Shown here one piece after another: positions 34,936 to 43,568 of a stretch of DNA of 64,000 bases (the stretch's first letter is position 1; each line of letters starts with the position of its first letter). A model generated the notes under the pieces. The model was not told where the DNA came from. It did not search any database and worked only from the letters and a program-made list of their open reading frames with translations. The stretch comes from Myxococcota bacterium (GTDB taxonomy: Bacteria > Myxococcota_A > UBA9160 > UBA6930), in the NCBI GenBank assembly GCA_028285625.1, contig JANQOX010000015.1, forward strand, positions 1-64,000. Reading direction: 5' to 3'. The translations under genes and the position numbers were made by a program.

Positions 34936-35754
34936 TTGGCCGAGAGCATTCGCAGTATCGAGACCGGGACCGACACGCTGCTTTGTGGGCTCGACGGGCG
35001 CGTAGCGCGGGTGACCCTGAACCGACCCGAGGCGCGAAACGCCCTCACCCTGGACATGAAGCGCGCGCTGGTCGAGCTGCTGCCGCGGCTGGGCGAAGAC
35101 CCGGACGTAGGCTGTGTGCTGCTGTCGGGTGCTGGCGGCGCGTTCTGCGCCGGAGGCGACACCAAGATGATGGCGCGCGAGGGCAGCCCGCCATCGCCCG
35201 AAGAGCGCAAGCGGCAGCTCCGATGGGAGCACGCGATCCCGCTGGCCCTGCACACGCTGCCCAGGCCGGTGGTGGCGGCGCTCGCGGGGCCCGCGGCGGG
35301 CGCCGGCTTCTCGCTGGCGCTGGCCTGCGACCTTCGGATCGCCGGGGCGTCGGCGTTCTTCACCACCGCCTACGCCCGCCTGGGCCTCTCGGGCGACTAC
35401 GGGGGCAGCTGGTTCCTGACGCAGCTGGTGGGGCCGGCCCGCGCACGCGAGCTCTTCTTCACGGCCGACCGCATCTCGTCGGCCGACGGCGAGCGCATGG
35501 GCATCGTGAACCGCGTGGTGCCGGACGACGCGCTCGACGACGAGGCGTTTGCCTGGGCCCAGCGGATCGCCGCGGGCCCCCCGCTGGCGCTCGACTGGAT
35601 GAAGCAGAACCTGAACCGCGCGCTCGGGAAAGACCTGGCGACGTGCCTCGACGCCGAGGCCGAGCGCATGGTGGACGGTGCGATGACCGACGACTACCGA
35701 GAGGCGGTGAGCGCGTTTCAGGAGAAGCGTTCTCCCCGGTTCCGGGGCAGCTGA
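34936..35754 (+). CDS. Enoyl-CoA hydratase/isomerase family protein
   Basis: 272 residues from TTG 34936, chosen because GGGGAGG lies 4 bases upstream; GTG 34906 is in frame but has no ribosome site. Crotonase features: RPEARNALTLDM, GAGGAFCAGGDTKMM, LAGPAAGAGFSLALACDL, and C-terminal FQEKRSPRFRGS. The active-site segment FFTTAYARLGLSGDYGGSWFL lacks the hydratase Glu and keeps the Asp of GDYGGS, while RARELFF keeps the second Glu. As in PaaG-type isomerases, double-bond isomerisation is more likely than hydration. It is divergent from the dienoyl-CoA reductase-like gene and co-directional with the next two genes. Confidence 0.88.
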   Translation: MAESIRSIETGTDTLLCGLDGRVARVTLNRPEARNALTLDMKRALVELLPRLGEDPDVGCVLLSGAGGAFCAGGDTKMMAREGSPPSPEERKRQLRWEHAIPLALHTLPRPVVAALAGPAAGAGFSLALACDLRIAGASAFFTTAYARLGLSGDYGGSWFLTQLVGPARARELFFTADRISSADGERMGIVNRVVPDDALDDEAFAWAQRIAAGPPLALDWMKQNLNRALGKDLATCLDAEAERMVDGAMTDDYREAVSAFQEKRSPRFRGS

Positions 35755-35825
35755 GCCCCGCCTTTCGAGTCCATGGAGTCTGAACGCTCGGGGCACCCTG
35801 CCCGAGCCAGGTGGAGAACACGGCG

Positions 35826-36605
35826 GTGAGCGACGACGTAAGGCTCGACTTCGAGGGCGAGATCGCGGTGGTCTCCTACGACCGACCCGACAAGCACAAC
35901 GCGTTCAGCGACGCGATGGACGCGCGGCTGTTCGAGATCCTGGCCGAGCTGCGTACGCGGCCGGGCCTGCGTGCCGTGGTGTGGCGCGGCGAGGGGCGCA
36001 GCTTCTCGTCCGGGCGCGACCTGGGTGAGCTCGGTGTGCGCACCGAGGACCTCTCGGATCTCGAGTTCATCGAGCGCGGTCATGCGGGCAGCCGCGCATT
36101 TCTCGAGATGCCCTGTCCCATCCTGGTCGCGCTCAAGGGCCACGTGATCGGGGGATCCTTCGAACGCGCGCTGCTCTGCGACGTGCGCGTGGCCGGAGAG
36201 AGCGCGCGCATGCGCCTGCCCGAGGTCCAGCACGGCGTCGTGCTCGACTCCGGTGGGACCGCACGGCTCTTCCAGATGGCCGGGCATGGACTCGTCGCCG
36301 ACCTCGCACTCACGGGCCGCGTGCTCGATGCACCCGAAGCGCTCGCGCACGGCATCGTCTCGCGCGTGGTGCCCGATGCGGACCTCGACGAGACCGTGAT
36401 GACGATGGCGCGAGCGATCGCGGCGTCGCCCGAAGTCACCGTGAAGATGTTCTTGCGGACGCTGCGCGGGCTTGCGAACCCCGACGTGGTGCGGACCATG
36501 GCCGAGGAGGCCGTCACCCAGTCGATGGTCTTCCAGTCCGAGGACTACGCCGAGATGAAGGCGGCGCGGGCCGAGGGCCGCGGACCGAAGTACCGAGGGA
36601 GGTAG
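35826..36605 (+). CDS. Enoyl-CoA hydratase/isomerase family protein
   Basis: 259 residues from GTG 35826, which has GGTGGAG 9 bases upstream; GTG 35811 is an in-frame alternative without one. Crotonase features: RPDKHNAFSD, a first oxyanion loop with unusual SSGRDL (WRGEGRSFSSGRDLGEL) instead of CAGADL, and KGHVIGGSFERALLCDV in the second loop. MRLPEVQHGVVLDSGG keeps the hydratase Glu (PE) and an Asp, but the later Glu position reads ADLAL. So its active site differs from both other family members in this stretch. The substrate is probably an acyl-CoA ester of the same pathway; hydratase, hydrolase and lyase all remain possible. Confidence 0.85.
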   Translation: MSDDVRLDFEGEIAVVSYDRPDKHNAFSDAMDARLFEILAELRTRPGLRAVVWRGEGRSFSSGRDLGELGVRTEDLSDLEFIERGHAGSRAFLEMPCPILVALKGHVIGGSFERALLCDVRVAGESARMRLPEVQHGVVLDSGGTARLFQMAGHGLVADLALTGRVLDAPEALAHGIVSRVVPDADLDETVMTMARAIAASPEVTVKMFLRTLRGLANPDVVRTMAEEAVTQSMVFQSEDYAEMKAARAEGRGPKYRGR

Positions 36606-36607
36606 GC

Positions 36608-36994
36608 ATGTCCGAAACGCCGCGCCGCCAGTCGCTCTACCACGAATACCCCGACTATCGGGTGGATCTCGAGCCCGATGCCACGCGGGTGCGCGTTCTG
36701 GTCGGCGGCGAAGTGGTCGCCGACAGCGCGCGAACCCTGCGTGTGGTGGAGACGAAGCACGCGCCCGTCACGTACTTTCCCCGAGAGGACGTGCGCATGG
36801 AGCTTCTCGAGCGCACCGAGCACACGACCTTCTGCCCGTTCAAAGGGGAGGCCAGCTACTTCTCGATCGGCGCCGGCGGGGAGCACCTCGAGAACGCCGT
36901 CTGGACCTACGAGGACCCGTTCGAGCAGGTGACGGGGCTGCGCGACTACGTGTCCTTCTACACCGACCGCGTGGACCAGCGCACCGGCGACTAG
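36608..36994 (+). CDS. DUF427 family protein
   Basis: 128 residues, 2 bases after the enoyl-CoA family gene with GGGAGG before the ATG. It has the DUF427 pattern: VRVLVGGEVVADSARTLRVVET, APVTYFPREDVRMELLERTEHTTFCPFKGEASYF, and VWTYEDPFEQVTGLRDYVSFY. This small all-beta family is widespread and often found near oxidoreductases or acyl-CoA genes; its molecular role is not established. The conserved CPFKGEASYFS strand suggests a ligand pocket. Its stop overlaps that of the convergent AsmA-like gene in one CTAG tetranucleotide. Confidence 0.88.
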   Translation: MSETPRRQSLYHEYPDYRVDLEPDATRVRVLVGGEVVADSARTLRVVETKHAPVTYFPREDVRMELLERTEHTTFCPFKGEASYFSIGAGGEHLENAVWTYEDPFEQVTGLRDYVSFYTDRVDQRTGD

Positions 36995-39702
36995 TCGGCG
37001 ACGGTGGGCTCGAAGGCCACGCCGGGCTTGCCCGAGATTGCATCGGCCAGCCGAAGGCGCTCGCTCGCGATTCCGTGGCTTCGGCTCAGCTGATCGCGGA
37101 TCGCCGTGGCGCGCCTCTGGGTCAGGTCGGCGCGAGCCTCCGGGGTGACGGGCTGGGCCGCGATCCAGCGGTCGAGCACGGCCTGGTCCTCGGGGTCGAG
37201 AGGCCAGGCTTCCCCCTTTGCGTGCTGCTTCAGCCCGTCGACGATGCGGCCGCGCTGGAACATGCCCACGTCGTCGATCGGCGGCAGGTCCTCTCCGGCC
37301 TCGGCCTTCTTGGAGAGGATCGACAGCGAGAGCATGCGGTCGTCGTCGTCGTTCGAGCTACCCGATAGCGAGAGTGCGAGCGCCGGCTTCTCGTTCAGCA
37401 GCTCGGCGATCTGGGCCACGCGTGCGACGTCGGTGGTGGCGAGCTTGGTGGTGCCCGGCTCCATGCGAAAGCCCTGGAAACCGGGGCTGTCGCCGGTGAA
37501 TACCCCGACGGCGAGCCCGCCGATGGCGCCGAGCCCCTTGAGCGGCGCCCGCAGGGCGCCGGTCAGCGCCTGGCTCAGGGCCTCTCGGATGATGGGCCCG
37601 AACTCGACGGAGCCGCTGTCGATCACCACGGTGGGCTTGAGCTGGATGTTGCCTTGCTGATCCGCGAGCAACGCTACGGCCAGGGGCAGCGACACGCCGA
37701 ACTCGGAGGCGAACGCCGGGTCGGCCTCGCCGCCGAACGCGATCTGGTGCAGTACCAGGTCGTTCTCGGCGACGACCTTCTCGGGCAACGAGAACGCGAC
37801 GTCCCATCGCGCGGTGAGCGTGCCGGTCTCGATGGGCTGCCCGAGGGCGCCGTAGACGTAGGTATTCAGGCTCGAGAGGTCCACGCCGTCGAGATCGACG
37901 TCGACCTTCCCCTTTCCGCCCGCGAGCCCACCGCGCAGATGCAGCGTGGCCGGTCCGGGGCCGCGGCTCTTCACCTCGATCAGTCGGAGCGAGCGCGCGG
38001 GGAGTTGCAGGTCGCGTGCCTTCACGTTCAGGTCGCGAATGTCGGCGGCGAAGGCGGGATCCACGGCGGTGTCATTGAAATCGATCTTGCCATCCGAGAG
38101 ATCGAACTTTGCGAGCGAGAGCTGGAGCGGCGGTCCCGCTTCGGCCGGGGTCGGCTCTTCGGCGGTGGACGCCTCGGGCGCCGGGGCTTCGCCCTCCGGC
38201 GCAGGTGCACGGGACGCCACCACGCGAGGCGAAGCCAGCGCGATGCTCGCGATCGCGACCTCGGTGACGCCGCCCTCGGCCGCGGGGTCGAGGGGCACCA
38301 GCGCACGCTCGAGGTTCACGTCGAGCGACGCGAAAGCGACGTCGGCCGCCTCGGCGTCGAGCGACAGGTCGGCGAGCGCGACGGACCCGCTGGCGCTGGC
38401 GCGTCGCTCGGCCATGTCTTCGCCGAGAGGCACGTTCGCATCGGCGAGGTTCAGCTGCAGCGACCCCAGCGCGACCTTCGCCGCCTCGGCGGTGACGCCG
38501 AGGCCGTCGATGCGCAGCTCGCCCTTCGCGGTGACGTGCGCCGGCGCTACGCGGGCCTCCTCGCCGAACACCACCTGGAGGTCGGCCGAGGCCGTACCCG
38601 AGTCGATCGCGACGGGCAGCTCGAGGTCGGCGATCTGGTACAGGTCGACCAGCGGCAGCTTGCCGATTCGCACGGCGCCGTCGTAGCGCGGCGGAATGGC
38701 CCGAAGCTGGCCCTCCACTTCGAGGTACCCGCCTTCGTTGCCGACGTCGAGCCGCAGCCTGAGCGGGAACGGCGCGACCAGGTTCACGTCGGTGGCTTCG
38801 AGCCCCAGGGCCACGTCGAGGCTGTGGGTGTCGGTGGCGATCGCGAAGGCGGCGCGGTCGATGCCGATCCGGTCGATGCCGATGTCGGGCGGCGCGGCGG
38901 CTGCGGTCTCTTCGGCCGGGACGTCCAGCGGCTCCGGCGCTGCTTCGGCCTCCGCGTCGGCTTCGGCGGCCTCGCCTTCGGCCGCCCCCGGGCCCCCGAC
39001 GACCAGATCGCGCCGCACGTGCGCAGTGGGCTCGCTGAGCGAGATGTCGCCCAGGCTCACCGCGCCGTCGCGCAGCCCGAAGTCGCGCAGCGAGAGCCCG
39101 GCGAGCCCGAAGTCGATCACCTGGGCTTCTTGCAGGCTGAGCTCGAGGCGTACCTGCGAAACGTCCAGCACGTCCACGACGATGGGCATCCCACCGCCCT
39201 CTTCCTCGCCCTCGGGCGCCGTCTCTTCGGGTGCGGCCTCTTCGGGCTCCTCGGGAGCCGGTTCGGCCAGGACCAGGGGCTCGATGCTGCCGTCGTCGCG
39301 GCGTTCGAGTCGCGCGGTGGGGCCGTCGATCTGCACGCGCTGGACGTGGACTTCGCCCGAGAGCAGGCCCAGCCAGCCGAGATCCAGCCCCACGTGCGAC
39401 AGGCCCAACACGGCAGTCGCCGGGTCGACGGGGGGTGCCTCCTGGCCTTCGGGGGGCAGCGGGCCGCCGATCCAGACGTCGTCGATCTGGACCCGACCTT
39501 CGAAGAGGCCGAGATCGACGTTGGCCACGCTCATCGTGCGCCCGAGCGCGGCCGCCCCCTGGGACTCGGCCACCGAGACGATCACGTACGGCAGGGCGAT
39601 GCGGATGCCCACGAGGAGCACGAACACCACGAGCAGAACGCGCACCCAGCGTCGCTGGAGGAACGGCTTCGCCGGAGGAGCGTCGGGGGAGACCTCGGCC
39701 AC
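36991..39702 (-). CDS. DUF748 / AsmA-like inner-membrane-anchored periplasmic protein
   Basis: 903 residues from GTG 39702. An N-terminal anchor (VRVLLVVFVLLVGIRIALPYVIV) is followed by a long beta-rich periplasmic region with repeated short strands, typical of AsmA/DUF748 bridge-like proteins. Three Ala/Pro/Glu linkers interrupt it (~145-165, ~235-265 and ~500-525). The C-terminal ~150 residues (PALALSLSG, then Asp/Arg-rich helices) match the OmpA-like end common in DUF748 proteins. Members of this superfamily are thought to move or shield lipids between the membranes. The gene follows the acyl-CoA carboxylase gene by 44 bases and may share its mRNA. Confidence 0.82.
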   Translation of the reverse strand: MAEVSPDAPPAKPFLQRRWVRVLLVVFVLLVGIRIALPYVIVSVAESQGAAALGRTMSVANVDLGLFEGRVQIDDVWIGGPLPPEGQEAPPVDPATAVLGLSHVGLDLGWLGLLSGEVHVQRVQIDGPTARLERRDDGSIEPLVLAEPAPEEPEEAAPEETAPEGEEEGGGMPIVVDVLDVSQVRLELSLQEAQVIDFGLAGLSLRDFGLRDGAVSLGDISLSEPTAHVRRDLVVGGPGAAEGEAAEADAEAEAAPEPLDVPAEETAAAAPPDIGIDRIGIDRAAFAIATDTHSLDVALGLEATDVNLVAPFPLRLRLDVGNEGGYLEVEGQLRAIPPRYDGAVRIGKLPLVDLYQIADLELPVAIDSGTASADLQVVFGEEARVAPAHVTAKGELRIDGLGVTAEAAKVALGSLQLNLADANVPLGEDMAERRASASGSVALADLSLDAEAADVAFASLDVNLERALVPLDPAAEGGVTEVAIASIALASPRVVASRAPAPEGEAPAPEASTAEEPTPAEAGPPLQLSLAKFDLSDGKIDFNDTAVDPAFAADIRDLNVKARDLQLPARSLRLIEVKSRGPGPATLHLRGGLAGGKGKVDVDLDGVDLSSLNTYVYGALGQPIETGTLTARWDVAFSLPEKVVAENDLVLHQIAFGGEADPAFASEFGVSLPLAVALLADQQGNIQLKPTVVIDSGSVEFGPIIREALSQALTGALRAPLKGLGAIGGLAVGVFTGDSPGFQGFRMEPGTTKLATTDVARVAQIAELLNEKPALALSLSGSSNDDDDRMLSLSILSKKAEAGEDLPPIDDVGMFQRGRIVDGLKQHAKGEAWPLDPEDQAVLDRWIAAQPVTPEARADLTQRRATAIRDQLSRSHGIASERLRLADAISGKPGVAFEPTVAD

Positions 39703-39746
39703 GGGCGCAGGTTAACATCGCCTCGCGGTCGTGCTCAGGGTCCCGC

Positions 39747-41303
39747 TCAGGGGCGGGCGGCGTAGCGCCTCGGGCCCAGATCGTGGCCCAGGGCCGTCTG
39801 CACCTCTTCGGCCCAGGCGCAGAGTGCCGGACGGGTGGCGCGCGGGTCGATCAGGTCGTGAACCCCGAACTCCTCCGCCCGGGGAAACACCGACTGCCCG
39901 GCCTCCATCTCGGCCTCGAGTTCGCGGCGCCGCGCCTCCGGGTCCGGGGCCGCCTCGATCTCGCGGCGAAAGGCCACGGCCACCCCGCTCTCCACGGGAA
40001 GCGCCCCGCTCTGGAGAGAGGGCCAGCCCAGCACCGTGGCATTCGGGCCCACATGGATGCCCTGCGCCACGCCGAACGCCTTGCGCAGCACCACGGCCAT
40101 CCAGGGCACGCGCGTCTGGAGCACCGCGAACATGGCCTCCATGCCGTAGCGGATGGTCGCGTCGGCCTCGGCCTGTGGGCCGATCATGAAGCCGGGCTCG
40201 TCCACGAACGAGACGATCGGCAGGTGGAACCCGTCGCAGAGTTCGACGAAGCGGCGCACCTTGCGCGCCCCCGAAGCCGTCATCGACCCGCCGTACTGCA
40301 TGGGGTCGTTGGCGAGGATGCCGACGGGCCTACCGCCCAGGCGGGCGAGGCCCGTCACCTGGGTGCGGCCGTGGCCGGCGCCCATCTCGAAGAAGCTCTC
40401 GCGGTCGACGACCCACGAGATCAGGCGACGTACGGCATAGGCCCGGCGCGACGAACGCGGCACGATCTCGAGCAAGCGCTCTTCACGGCGGTCGATCGGG
40501 TCGTCGCACGCCTCGGTCGGCGGCAGCTCCCAGACGTTCGGGGGCAGGTACGACAAGAAGGTGCGGATCTGCGCCAGCGCGTCGGTCTCGTCCTCGGCGA
40601 CGTTGTCCACGACGCCGCTGCGCGCGTGCACCCGCCAGCCGCCCAGCTCTTCCTTGTCCATCTTTTGGCCCAGCGCGCGCTCGACCAGCACGGGTCCCCC
40701 GGTCAGCACCTGCGCCGTCCCCTTGGTCATCACCGAGAGGTGCGAGGCGACCAGTCGCGCGGCCGGGTAGCCCGCGCAGGGGCCGAGCGCGGCGCAGGCC
40801 ACCGGGACCGTCGCCAGCGCCTCCATGGCCAGCAGGTTCATGGGCGGGGGCTGCGTCAGGTCGTATCCGGACCGGCCGCGGCTCTCGTACGATCCCGAGA
40901 CCGAAGCCCCGCCGCCTTCGAGCAGCCGCACCAGCGGCACGCGCCGCTCGATGGCGAGCCCGTCGGCGCGCTGCACCTTCTTGAGGCCGGCCGGGGTGTA
41001 GGCCGCGCCCTGGATCGTGAAGTCGTCGCCGGCGACCACCACCGGGCGCCCGCCGATGCGGGCGGTGCCCGCCACGAGGGCCGCGGGGGTGAACGCCGAC
41101 GGCTCGCCCTCGGCGCCGGGCTCGGCGCGGCCCGCCATCTCGCCAAAGGGCCGGAAGCTCTCGCCGTCGACCAGCGATGCGATGCGCTCGTGCACCGTGC
41201 CGCGCCCGCGCGCATGCTGGCGGTCGCGCGCGTCCTTGCCACCGCCCTCGGCGGCCAGCGCGCGGCGGCGCTCGATCTCGTCGACCTCGTCCTTCCAGCT
41301 CAC
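39747..41303 (-). CDS. Acyl-CoA carboxylase beta (carboxyltransferase) subunit
   Basis: 518 residues from GTG 41303, which gives the usual family N terminus (SWKDEVDEIERRRALA) and length; the frame is open further upstream but would run through the divergent promoter. Both crotonase-like halves are present: N-terminal with GGRPVVVAGDDFTIQGAAYT and GCAAL..G-type LGPCAGYPA, C-terminal with GGRPVGILANDP, FVDEPGFMIGPQAE and the acyl-CoA loop. It resembles propionyl-, methylcrotonyl- or geranyl-CoA carboxylase beta subunits, which need a biotin-carrying alpha subunit. No such gene is in the window. A geranyl- or acyl-CoA carboxylase role would suit terpenoid catabolism but is inference. Confidence 0.9.
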   Translation of the reverse strand: MSWKDEVDEIERRRALAAEGGGKDARDRQHARGRGTVHERIASLVDGESFRPFGEMAGRAEPGAEGEPSAFTPAALVAGTARIGGRPVVVAGDDFTIQGAAYTPAGLKKVQRADGLAIERRVPLVRLLEGGGASVSGSYESRGRSGYDLTQPPPMNLLAMEALATVPVACAALGPCAGYPAARLVASHLSVMTKGTAQVLTGGPVLVERALGQKMDKEELGGWRVHARSGVVDNVAEDETDALAQIRTFLSYLPPNVWELPPTEACDDPIDRREERLLEIVPRSSRRAYAVRRLISWVVDRESFFEMGAGHGRTQVTGLARLGGRPVGILANDPMQYGGSMTASGARKVRRFVELCDGFHLPIVSFVDEPGFMIGPQAEADATIRYGMEAMFAVLQTRVPWMAVVLRKAFGVAQGIHVGPNATVLGWPSLQSGALPVESGVAVAFRREIEAAPDPEARRRELEAEMEAGQSVFPRAEEFGVHDLIDPRATRPALCAWAEEVQTALGHDLGPRRYAARP

Positions 41304-41388
41304 GGCCGGAAACCATAGCAAGGTCGGGCGTTTGCAGCGCCGGGGCGGGTCGCCCATGCTTGCCCGCAACCCGGAGGACCCGCGCCCG

Positions 41389-41919
41389 ATGACCGAACCC
41401 CCCGCGCCCGCCGAGGGCCCCGAAGCGCGCCTCGAGGCGCTCGAGCAGCGGCTGCTCGCCGTCGAGGACGCGCTCGCCATCCAGCGGCTGAAGGCCCGGT
41501 ACGCCGAACTCGTGGACGCGCGCTACCACCGGGGCGCGGCCCTCGAGGGCGACGCGCTGGATGCCGCGGCGCGCCGCATCGCCGATCTGTTCACCGAGGA
41601 CGCGGTCTGGGACGGTGGCCCTGCACTCGGCGTCTGCGAGGGGCGAGAGGCCCTCTACGAACGCATGCGCCAACCGACGCTGCGCTTCTCGTGGCACTTC
41701 TTCCTGAAGCCACAGGTCGAGGTCGACGGCGACCGCGCCACCGCCCGCTGGGACATCCTCTCGCCGTGCACCACCCAGGACGGCCGACCCCAGTGGCTCG
41801 TGGGGACCGAAGACGACGCCTACCAAAGGGTCGATGGGGTCTGGCTGCACAGCGCCATGAAGCTGCGCGTGGTGTTCATGGCGCCCCACGAAACGGGCTG
41901 GCAGAAGATCCTGGCCTGA
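41389..41919 (+). CDS. SnoaL-like (NTF2-fold) domain protein
   Basis: 176 residues from ATG 41389 with GGAGG 11 bases upstream; ATG 41356 is an alternative. A short coiled coil (ARLEALEQRLLAVEDALAIQRLKARYAELVDAR) leads into an NTF2-like core: IADLFTEDAVWDGGPALGVCEGREALYERM, HFFLKPQVEVDGDRATARWDIL, and VDGVWLHSAMKLRVVFMAP. This is the SnoaL-like class found in many polycyclic and steroid or bile-acid dehydratase-type proteins (BaiE-like members share the YAELVD.R start). It might dehydrate or isomerise a cyclic intermediate. It is divergent from the carboxylase and convergent with the ABC permease genes. Confidence 0.8.
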   Translation: MTEPPAPAEGPEARLEALEQRLLAVEDALAIQRLKARYAELVDARYHRGAALEGDALDAAARRIADLFTEDAVWDGGPALGVCEGREALYERMRQPTLRFSWHFFLKPQVEVDGDRATARWDILSPCTTQDGRPQWLVGTEDDAYQRVDGVWLHSAMKLRVVFMAPHETGWQKILA

Positions 41920-41922
41920 CCC

Positions 41923-41936
41923 GCGCCCGCCGGCGC
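41923..41936. terminator. GC-rich hairpin between convergent genes
   Basis: GCGCC-CGCC-GGCGC forms a 5-base-pair stem with a 4-base loop, just after the SnoaL-like gene and immediately before the stop of the convergent permease gene. No T-tract is seen, so terminator function is uncertain. Confidence 0.3.
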
Positions 41937-42737
41937 CTAGCTCCCCGTCGAGGTGTAGTGCCGGACGCCGATCTGCCAGACGCCAAAGCTGGCGAACAGG
42001 AAGGCGAAGCCCGCGAGCGGCGCTACGCACTGGAACCAGAAGGGCGAGCCCAGGGGGTCGGGCCGGCCCAGCACCGCCACCACCGGGAAGTAGGCCACGC
42101 ACGCCAACGGTACGACGAAGGTGAAGAAGCGCCGGAAGGCCTCGCGGTAGATCGCGATCGGGTACTGCGCCGTCTGCACGCCGCCATACGTCATCGTGTT
42201 CATGAGCTCGAGGGTCTCCGTGCTCCAGAACGCGAGCGTGGCCTGAAGCACGACCAGGCCGAGAAACAGGGCGGCGCCGCCTGCGATCGCGAAGACGAGC
42301 AGCAGGCCTTCGACCGGCCCCATCTGCGACTCGACCTGGGATAGGCCCACCGCGAGCACCACGGCCCCCTGGATCAAGCGCCCGATGCGGTGGATCGCGA
42401 ATCGGCTGCCCGCCACCTGGAGCAGCGAGCTGCGTGGTCGCACCAGCACCCGATCGAAGTCGCCCTGGCGAACGTCCTGCCCGAACAGGTCGAAGCCGCG
42501 CGATACGGCGTCCGAGAACGAGAACGCCACGTTCACCACGCCGTAGAACACGGCGACCTCAGCCAGGGTCCAGTCGGGCAGGCGCCCGAAGCGGTCGAAG
42601 AGCGCCCAGATGCCGAAGAACTCGATCACCGTCACGCCCGCCTGCCCGAGCGACAGCAACAGGAACGAAGCCCGGTACTGCATCTGCGCGCGGATGCTGA
42701 CCGCGACCATGCGCCGGTAGAGGGTGCTGCCCCGCAT
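41937..42737 (-). CDS. ABC-2 type permease (DUF990-like)
   Basis: 266 residues with about six membrane helices (SFLLLSLGQAGVTVIEFFGIWALF and later hydrophobic segments) and an N-terminal basic stretch. FGQDVRQGDFDRVLVRPRS is the cytoplasmic coupling motif shared by paired permeases of this exporter type. It is 3 bases downstream of the second permease and 4-base overlaps tie that one to the ATPase, so the three form one exporter operon. The substrate is unknown; homologous trios are often annotated as drug or lipid exporters without proof. Confidence 0.88.
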   Translation of the reverse strand: MRGSTLYRRMVAVSIRAQMQYRASFLLLSLGQAGVTVIEFFGIWALFDRFGRLPDWTLAEVAVFYGVVNVAFSFSDAVSRGFDLFGQDVRQGDFDRVLVRPRSSLLQVAGSRFAIHRIGRLIQGAVVLAVGLSQVESQMGPVEGLLLVFAIAGGAALFLGLVVLQATLAFWSTETLELMNTMTYGGVQTAQYPIAIYREAFRRFFTFVVPLACVAYFPVVAVLGRPDPLGSPFWFQCVAPLAGFAFLFASFGVWQIGVRHYTSTGS

Positions 42738-42740
42738 GGC

Positions 42741-43568
42741 CTAACCCCCGTGCACCACGAGGCGACGGGCACCTCGCGCCATCAGCCAGCGGCCCAGCGC
42801 GACCAGGGCGAGCGCCCACGCCGCCACCAGCGCCAGCGTGGGCAATGCTTCGCTCGGTGGGATGTGCCCGGTGTAGAGCCGGAAGGGCACGTCCGCGAGC
42901 CCCCGAAAGGGCAGCCAGGCGAACAGCGGCTGGATCCAATCGGGGAAGAACGGGATGGGCACGACCATGCCCGAGAAGAAGATCACCAGCGAGGGCATGA
43001 CGCGCGCGAGGCCCTCGCCCGAGATCGTCCAGAGCAGCGACACGTGCACGAGGGTGGTGATCGCACCGCCCAGCGCGATCGTCCCGAGCAGGGCCACGGC
43101 GAAGCCGAGCGCAGCCTCGGCACCGGCCGGCGGCCCGAGCGCCCAGCGTTCGCCGCCCATCACAGGCAGCAGCAGGCCCGCGACCAGCACGATGGGGATC
43201 GCGCGCAGCGAGGCCCCGGCCGTGCGCCAGGCGACGGCGCGCACGAACCAGAGGGTGTAGAGGTCGAGTGGTCGCAGCAGCTCGTAGGCCACGTGGCCCT
43301 TCTGGACCATGGCTTCGAGCTCGCGATCGTGGTTCCAGGGTTGCAGCGCCAGCAGCGCCTGGCCCAGCCAGATGTAGGAGACCGTCGCGGCGAAGCTCAT
43401 CGGTGGGGCGACCCCCACCGCAAAGAAGGCCTCCATCACCATGATCATGATCACGCCCCAGAAGAACTGGGTGGCGATGCCGGCGGCGGCTGCCGCGCGG
43501 TATTGCAGCACCATCCGGTAGCGCGCGGACAGGAGCGCCCGGTAGCCGGACAGGGCGGCGGCCGTCAT
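42741..43568 (-). CDS. ABC-2 type permease (second subunit)
   Basis: 275 residues from ATG 43568, overlapping the ATPase stop in ATGA. It has about six membrane segments and the coupling-type stretch LEAMVQKGHVAYELLRPLDLYTLWFVRA, which parallels the partner permease. The N terminus (SARYRMVLQYRAAAAAGIATQFFWG) also matches the family's first helix. It would pair with the 41937-42737 product to make a heterodimeric channel energised by the adjacent ATPase. Confidence 0.88.
   Translation of the reverse strand: MTAAALSGYRALLSARYRMVLQYRAAAAAGIATQFFWGVIMIMVMEAFFAVGVAPPMSFAATVSYIWLGQALLALQPWNHDRELEAMVQKGHVAYELLRPLDLYTLWFVRAVAWRTAGASLRAIPIVLVAGLLLPVMGGERWALGPPAGAEAALGFAVALLGTIALGGAITTLVHVSLLWTISGEGLARVMPSLVIFFSGMVVPIPFFPDWIQPLFAWLPFRGLADVPFRLYTGHIPPSEALPTLALVAAWALALVALGRWLMARGARRLVVHGG

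Noticed and set aside
37654..39765. 703-codon plus-strand frame opposite the AsmA-like gene
   Set aside because: Antisense shadow. The minus-strand protein has a clear membrane anchor and family features, while this frame has none.
41304..41480. N-terminal extension of the acyl-CoA carboxylase gene
   Set aside because: Ser/Arg-rich without family similarity and it would run through the divergent promoter region. GTG 41303 gives the standard start.
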